Of a stretch of DNA of 64,000 nt, positions 59,036-64,000 are shown in pieces. Position 1 is the first letter of the stretch, and each line of letters begins with the position of its first letter. The notes below the pieces were generated by a model, which did not search any database, was not told the origin of the DNA, and saw only the letters and a program-made list of their open reading frames with translations. Origin of the DNA: Hsuehochloa calcarea (taxonomy: Eukaryota > Streptophyta > Magnoliopsida > Poales > Poaceae); contig CM070609.1 in the NCBI GenBank assembly GCA_036346395.1, forward strand, positions 31,315,223-31,379,222, read 5' to 3'. The position numbers were made by a program, and so were the translations under genes.

Positions 59036-59869
59036 GATGTTGTTAGAGATATGTTAGAATAGGAGTTAGAATAGGGACTCATATATACCTTATCTATATA
59101 TGGCATATACCTCTTATACTCCTATATATATCGCCTTTGGGCCTCTTCAATACACACAATTCTTAACATGGTATCAGAGCATTAGGGTTTACCGGTCTAT
59201 TGTAGCCGCGCCGCCTAGCTTCCGCTGCCGCCGCCCCCGGGGAGGAGCAATCTCCACTCCCGGGGATGGCCTCCTTTGGTTGCTCGTCACCGCCTCCTCT
59301 GCTTCGTCTGCTCTCGTGTGGATCTTCTCCTGCGACGGATCCAACATCCTCTGCTTCAGTACTGCCCGGTCCTCCCCGACGCAGCTACTCTCACCGAAGC
59401 CGACGCCGCTCTCATCGACGTCCTCCGTCCCTCGAGATCGTTCGCGTCCTTCTCCGTCGGCATCGACCGCAGCTCTCCATCCGCATCGGCATCGGCTCTT
59501 CGTTGTCCCCGCTCGGATCCGAGGCGGCTGCGTGTCTCTCCGTCGTCACCGCACCACGGATCTGCGCCACCTGGTGTGTCTTCGCCGCTGTCCTACTGCT
59601 GCGGAGCCGCTCGCCGCTCGTCGTCTTCATCACCACTGGTGTCCGGCGCCCCGGGCGTCCCAGTCACCGCCGTCTCCCTCGACCTACTCGCTCCCTGCTG
59701 CGCCCGAGCTCGCAATCGCCTCGGACTCGTCTGCGCTTCCTCCACGCTGCTTGCGCCAGATCCCGGCGTTGCCTTGGCTCCGACGCCTCTCCTCGGGCTC
59801 GCTCGCCCATGCGCTCTTCAGCTGGAGGATAGGAGAGACGGCCGTATCCGAGTCCGGATGTCACATTTC

Positions 59870-59990
59870 CTCCACGCCGACTCCGCCCAAATCGACCGTC
59901 CGATGGACTCCTCTGCTCTGCACCTACTCCGCCTCCGCCCAAATCAACCGACCGATGGACTCCTCTGCTCTGCGCCTGCTCCGCCTCGGC
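59870..59990. repeat. Two-copy tandem repeat, about 55 bp
   Basis: The phrase tccgcccaaatcgaccgtcc, followed by atggactcctctgctctgc, occurs twice with a few substitutions, inside the short-LTR element. Confidence 0.75.
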
Positions 59991-60282
59991 CTCCCAAGCC
60001 GCCGACCTCCTCTCCCGCCGAGCCGCACTGCCGTCGTGGTACCCTCTCCTGCCGATCCTCTTCTAAGTGGCGACGAGGGGGAGAGGACGGCCGAGGAGGA
60101 GGCAAAGAGGGAGGTGAAGGGGAGAAGAGAAAATGGGGAAGGTGGAAGAAGAAACGCAGTGCATAAGAAAGTAGTAGGTCCGTGGCTCGATGGAGCTGGC
60201 GCTGGTGATGTCCGGCCCGCCCGCTCCAAGTTGGGAGGAGGATAAGGTGTGGAGCTGGCGTCCCGATCTTTAAGCTACTCCG

Positions 60283-60410
60283 GCTTTCAACGACCGGCTT
60301 CATCCGATTAACCAGATCTAGAGTTACTCGGCTTCAACGGCTTTCAATGACCGGCTTCATCCGGTTAACCAGATCTAGAGCTACTCCGGCTTCAACGACC
60401 GGCTTTGGAT
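60283..60410. repeat. Two-copy repeat with ccggcttcatccg
   Basis: The phrases gaccggcttcatccg and ttaaccagatctagag recur about 60 bp apart, inside the short-LTR element. Confidence 0.7.
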
Positions 60411-60719
60411 TTTCTACTGACTCCGGCTTTGGTTTCTACTTTGGTTTCTCCAGCTCCGGCTTCTCGCAGCTTCTTCTGCCGTTAAAGACGAGTGCTACTA
60501 GTTATATTTCAGTCTACTCATTTGAGCCCCTTTTTCTTCCGTTGCATCCATCCAAGTCCGTATCACTCTCTCTTTGAGTTCATCTAAGCCATGCGAGTCC
60601 TCAAATTTATTGTCAGTCATAGAAGCATAGGAATTGCCTTATGCATGGCAGCAGCTGCCGCTCTCGCTGCTATTTTCTTCGAACCGCTGCAGATCAGCCA
60701 CCCCAAGCTTTCAAGGCCG

Positions 60720-60875
60720 CCGCGCTTCTTCCACACTGTGTCTTCATTGTACTTCTTGTGCATTGCACCGCGCTTCTTCTGCACTGCGCCTCTGTTGCGC
60801 TTCTTGTGCATTGCGTTGTGCTTCTTTTGCACTGTGCATTCATTGCGCTTCTTGTGCATTGTGCCGCCGCCATCT
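60720..60875. repeat. Three-copy tandem repeat, about 50 bp
   Basis: Units built on cgcttcttgtgcattgc and cttctgcactgcg repeat three times with divergence, inside the short-LTR element. Confidence 0.75.
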
Positions 60876-61063
60876 TGGACTACGATTTGCGCCGCCATAC
60901 TTCCACCTATTCTTATTTGACTTGATTTGATAACTCTCTCTATTCATGTCGGTTTCATCATCTTCTTCGACCTGTTGCCGCGGTCGACTTTGCTCCTGCA
61001 CCTTGTGCTTTATGTTAGAATAGGGACTCTTATATGCCTTATCTATATATCTCTAACAGATGT

Positions 61064-61589
61064 AACCAAACAACACATGTAGGTCCTAAAGATTGAAGTT
61101 AGTGTTGATCAGTATGTTTATTGGATTCATGCAAAGCTTAAATACTTGTGAGAGTGTTAAAGGCAATTTAAAAGATAAACTATTAGAATAGTTGTCTCTA
61201 ATATTATCTCGAGATAACATGAAAGATGTTAGAAATAAACTATTAAAGATGTACTAAGAATCCAATTTTCTTTAACATTAGAGATGCCTCGGGACCCAGT
61301 TTGGCCCCACTGAGCTTTGCCCTTGCCCCCTGGAGGCCAGGACGACCCATCGAGTCATCCTCGTCGTTACGCTGGCTCCCTTCCCTTTCCCACTAAGCAA
61401 CCTCTGATCTCGAGGCGCCTACCTTACTCATTGAGATGGCGGCTAAATCCCCGTATCGAAGGCTCCATTTGCTTTCGCACCCTGACTTTTCTCGCGCGCG
61501 CCGCTCGACATTCCTCACCGAAGCAGGCAAACCCGTCCGGTTCCCCTCGCTGCTATGCTCGGCTGCTCCCCTGATTGACCGATCGATCG
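61064..61589 (+). promoter_or_regulatory. ZnF-B upstream region
   Basis: AT-rich to about 61285, then GC-rich to the ATG at 61590, as expected for a grass 5' flank and leader. No clear TATA box. Frames at 61317-61574 and 61436-61936 read through the exon 1 donor in other frames and are not considered coding. Confidence 0.45.
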
Positions 61590-62893
61590 ATGGAGTTCGC
61601 CCGCCGAGGCCCAGCCACCGCCGCGGCAGACAACGACGTCGACGACGGCCGCCGCTTCCCCGACCCTCCGCCGCAAGGTATGTAATAGGGCTCCACCTTT
61701 CACCATCGTTTTTGTGCTCGTTTCTTTCCGTCTTCCTTAATTCTTATGCTCGCGATTATCATGTTTCCATGCCAAGAACCCAAGAATCTGCACCTCTGTT
61801 ATATACAGTTAGCCGTTATAACCCCAATTTCCAGCAAGGAAGCAGGTTCTTGTCTGCATCGCCAGCATCATGGAAAGCTCCGATAACACGACAAACTGTG
61901 ATGGCATTAGGACTGGTCTGCCTAATCTGTACCTGATAAAGGTGCAGTACTGTAGATTAGGTGCAGTTCAGATTTGTGTGCGGGGTAGATAAAAGATTCT
62001 ACACAACTTGTTCACCTTTTCGCCAGAAAGAAAAGCAACTTGTTCATCTTCCATTGACAGACTTTAGGTCCAGTCTACCATAGTAGGAGCACCTTGCTAG
62101 TTCTAATTAGATGTACCGTTACCAGGTTTCAAATTTCGGCCGAAAATCGGTGATTTCAGATCTATCGGCCACCTCCGTAGGAAATCAAACCGGGTTTTAA
62201 AAAAAGGTTTCCTTTAATTTTGTCCAAAAAAATCGAAATTGATTGCCTGAATTTTGTTTGAATTTGGTTTTTAAATTTTAAATCCGAAAGTTCAGTTTTA
62301 AAAAAAAATCAGCCAAAATTTTTCGATTTTCAGTGAAACCGGCCTTAACCCCCTTGAAAAAACCTTACCGGTAAAAAAAAACCTGACCATTACCGAAGAA
62401 AGTGTGTCAAAGTTTCTTAGTACTAGAATCCTGGTCGTTTTCTGTTCATATTTCGCTGTTATCGCGTGCTGACCATCAAAAGTTGCACAATGCTGGTGCA
62501 GGAGACCCAATGCTGGTGATGAGGGACGCGCTGCTGTCGCAGCTCCAGAAGGATCGCCTTCGCCAGGAGATCATCGTGGCCGAGCTTGCCAAGATAGAGC
62601 GCGCCATGGCCCTGCGCGCTGCCGATGTGGAACGGGCTAAGCCATGGTCGACGTTCAGTGAGGAGTTCATCATGCCGCAACGCAGAGAGCCCGTCGGTCG
62701 GGACCATTACGCCGACGTGGATGAGGAACATGATGTGAAGCTGCCGAACAAAGATGGAAGGCAGAGCAGTGCAGAATCGAAGCCGGTCATTGAAAATCAG
62801 ACAGATGAATGCTTGAAACCATGTTGTTGTGATGGTAAGGAGGCTCAACCGAATGCAGCATTTGATGAGCAGAAACTGCCTGAATCCAATGAG
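61590..62893 (+). CDS. ZnF-B: paralogue of ZnF-A, first two exons; continues past window
   Basis: Exon 1 is 61590-61677 (88 nt, donor gcaag/gtatgt) and begins MEFARRGPATAAA, closely matching MEFTRRGRSTAPA of ZnF-A. Exon 2 is 62502-62893, after gtgcag, with donor gag/gtaagc. Both introns have the same phases as in ZnF-A. Exon 2 encodes the shared helix (LQKDRLRQEIIVAELAKIER) and ends FDEQKLPESNE, parallel to FDEQKQVEYSE. It lacks much of the Pro/Ser/Arg-rich middle of ZnF-A exon 2 (130 versus 266 codons). The finger-coding exon was not found up to 64000. It may lie beyond the edge, or be lost, since intron 2 holds Stowaway MITEs and a Copia element. Confidence 0.72.
62110..62395. repeat. MITE-like segment in ZnF-B intron 1
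   Basis: A low-complexity AT-rich block with palindromic cggccgaaaatcgg and mirrored gttaccaggttt and ccttaccggtaa ends. It resembles 36690-36890. The family and boundaries are not determined. Confidence 0.35.
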
Positions 62894-63120
62894 GTAAGCG
62901 GGTTGTCGATTATGTTCTCTTTACATATGTCATCTGCTTTGCCTCTGCATTTGTTATTTACTTCTTCAGAGTGCTGCTAAGAATTTTTAATCCACAAATT
63001 GAACGCACGCTCCTTGTTTTAAGACAGTTACTGTTTTCATCAATCCATGTTTTGCTATATACTTTCAGAAAGTACTGTAACTCAAAGTGTGGTTACGAAA
63101 AGCATATTGTATTCTTGTTA

Positions 63121-63632
63121 CTCCCTCCAGTCACATAAGGATGTCGTTTTAGATATCGACACGGTCCTCAAAATGCAAATACGACCAATCATTTCTATTG
63201 ATATACTCCCTCTGTTCTTGAATAGATGGCCCAGGCACGTGTAGAAATGACGAAATCATCATCCTTCATTAGCTCATTTATTATTACTCTTGGATGGTGT
63301 GTGTTAATATAATCCGTAGTAGTAAATAGTCTTGGGAATAATGAAGGGTAGAAGTATGCAAAGGAGAAAAAATTAAAGTTTGTCTCGAAATTGTATAATG
63401 ACATGTATTTGGAAAGAAATTTTGAATGTTAGGATGACATGTATTCAAGAATGGAGTGAGTATTTATAAAACCTACTAAAATTAAAATATTATAAAAGTA
63501 CTTGTCGAAACAAATCTGCATGTATCATTTCCATGTGTCTATTATAAATATTCAAAAAGATATTAACACCTAAAGTTTATAATGTTTGACTGCCCGTAAC
63601 ACAAAACAACTCCCTTTTGTGACGGGAGGGAG
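63121..63632. mobile_element. Stowaway MITE (outer), split by a second Stowaway
   Basis: The left end ctccctccagtcacataagg pairs with the reverse complement of the right end, ctccctcccgtcacaaaagg. It is preceded by TA (63119-63120). The ctccctcc start is diagnostic of Stowaway. Without the inner element it is about 257 bp. It lies in ZnF-B intron 2. Confidence 0.85.
63206..63460. mobile_element. Stowaway MITE (inner), 255 bp, nested
   Basis: The left end ctccctctgttcttgaata pairs with the reverse complement of the right end, ctcactccattcttgaata. It is flanked by TA on both sides (63204-63205, 63461-63462). It inserted into the outer Stowaway element. Confidence 0.88.
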
Positions 63633-63639
63633 TGTACTA

Positions 63640-63853
63640 TTACCCCCCTCTGTTCTTTTTTTACTTGACATCCTAAAATATGTGACGTTAAACTTTTAAA
63701 GTTTGATCATCAATAGGTTGAAAACTATCTAGATTGGTTATATTAAAATTATACTTCCTCTGTTTCTTTTTATAAGGCGTATTTTGGTCAAGCGTAGAGA
63801 TTAAGAAAGTTGTAAAACCAAGAGATTGGTAGGGGGAAATGGCCAGGAAGTAC
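63640..63853. mobile_element. Stowaway-like fragments
   Basis: Two further Stowaway-type starts, ccccctctgttcttttttta near 63643 and acttcctctgtttcttttta near 63751, occur in tandem. The second may end at ggaagta (about 63853), giving a 100-bp element with only short end similarity. Classification is tentative. Confidence 0.4.
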
Positions 63854-63861
63854 CTAGTGTT

Positions 63862-64000
63862 TGTTATGAATATTGTGTGTATCATTAAAGAGGCCCAAAG
63901 GGCAATATATATAGGAGTACAGGGTACATATCTCTAACATATCTCTAACACCCCCTCTCAAATGCAAGGCGTATACAATAGTATTGCATTTGGAAATGGT
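63862..64000 (-). mobile_element. 3' LTR and edge of a minus-strand Copia element
   Basis: An 89-bp LTR (63862-63950) starts tgttatgaatattgtg and ends atatctctaaca. It is followed by ccccctctcaaatgcaaggc, the complement of a purine tract (gcatttgagaggggg), so the element body lies to the right on the minus strand. The LTR belongs to the same short-LTR family as 59041-59168. The rest is beyond the window. Confidence 0.75.

Larger units (their letters stand above)
59041..61058 (+). mobile_element. Short-LTR Copia-like non-autonomous element with an atypical 3' end
   Basis: The 5' end is a 128-bp LTR-like block (59041-59168) ending attcttaaca, followed directly by the primer-binding site tggtatcagagc. 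The 3' end at 61058 (tatatctctaaca) has only 46 bp of similarity to the LTR. Both ends are flanked by gatgt (59036-59040, 61059-61063). The interior is GC-rich and non-viral in look, with three internal tandem repeats. The LTR matches the Copia LTR at 63862-63950 in family-specific blocks (tgttagagatatgttaga, tttgggcctctt). No gag or pol was recognised. Confidence 0.65.

Noticed and set aside
59169..59180. tggtatcagagc motifs (also at 48873, 52745 and in complement at 28585 and 44730) as tRNA genes
   Set aside because: These are retrotransposon primer-binding sites complementary to initiator-Met tRNA; no cloverleaf surrounds them.
59100..60245. A 381-aa open frame with overlapping frames on both strands
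   Set aside because: Composition is low-complexity Ser/Pro/Arg, it begins inside an LTR-like block, and no domain is visible. Kept only as part of the mobile element.

Overview
This is plant nuclear DNA, almost certainly from a grass (Poaceae) and plausibly an Oryza-type genome. The coding exons are very GC-rich, introns and spacers are AT-rich, splice sites are GT-AG, and the filler is typical of grass intergenic space: Stowaway MITEs, Harbinger-like, hAT-like and Mutator-like DNA transposons, Copia retrotransposons and long solo LTRs. The species is inferred from style only. No bacterial-type operon, CRISPR array, rRNA or tRNA gene was seen.

Four host genes are visible, as two tandem duplicate pairs. 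Pair 1 encodes BAHD acyltransferases (hydroxycinnamoyltransferase-like). BAHD-1 (188-5361, +) looks intact: two exons, a 3.85-kb phase-0 intron, and both the HXXXD and DFGWG motifs. BAHD-2 (39015-45418, +) has the same intron position but only a 100-bp intron. Its second exon is split by a 4,976-bp Copia element (40111-45086, minus orientation) with a ggctc target duplication and LTRs differing at one of 347 positions, so the gene was knocked out recently. Pair 2 encodes proteins with U1/matrin-type C2H2 zinc fingers. ZnF-A (46546-52453, +) has three exons, with a truncated Copia element in intron 2. ZnF-B (from 61590, +) shows its first two exons; the rest lies beyond the right edge.

Layout. 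1-5.6 kb: BAHD-1. 5.6-11.8 kb: a decayed Mutator-like element with an 11-bp flanking repeat, carrying a nested 1.86-kb solo LTR. 12.8-15.0 kb: a Harbinger-like element (TTA duplication) holding a GC-rich, exon-like fragment. 15.0-31.5 kb: an old minus-strand Copia element (Copia-A) split by a 2.03-kb solo LTR and by a 10.26-kb SIRE/Maximus-like element that keeps gag but has no recognisable pol. 31.6-36.5 kb: Mutator-like ends in inverted arrangement around a degenerate plant-mobile-domain gene. 37.1-38.2 kb: a hAT-like element. 38.2-45.4 kb: BAHD-2 with its Copia insertion. 45.7-46.1 kb: a 224-bp tandem duplication. 46.5-52.5 kb: ZnF-A. 53.0-56.0 kb: a 2,995-bp solo LTR. 57.4-58.3 kb: a decayed Harbinger ORF1 (Myb/SANT-like). 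59.0-61.1 kb: an odd element with a short Copia-like 5' LTR. 61.6-64.0 kb: ZnF-B, nested Stowaway MITEs and the edge of another Copia element.

The two gene pairs suggest a small locus that arose by local duplication and was then expanded several-fold by transposon insertion. I found no convincing new multi-gene system. The most interesting items are the young disruption of BAHD-2, arrays of short repeated motifs just upstream of the TATA boxes in two SIRE-like LTRs, the plant-mobile-domain gene inside Mutator-like ends, and a possible gene-fragment capture in the Harbinger-like element. Where boundaries are given to the base, they rest on matching target-site duplications or splice sites read by eye.
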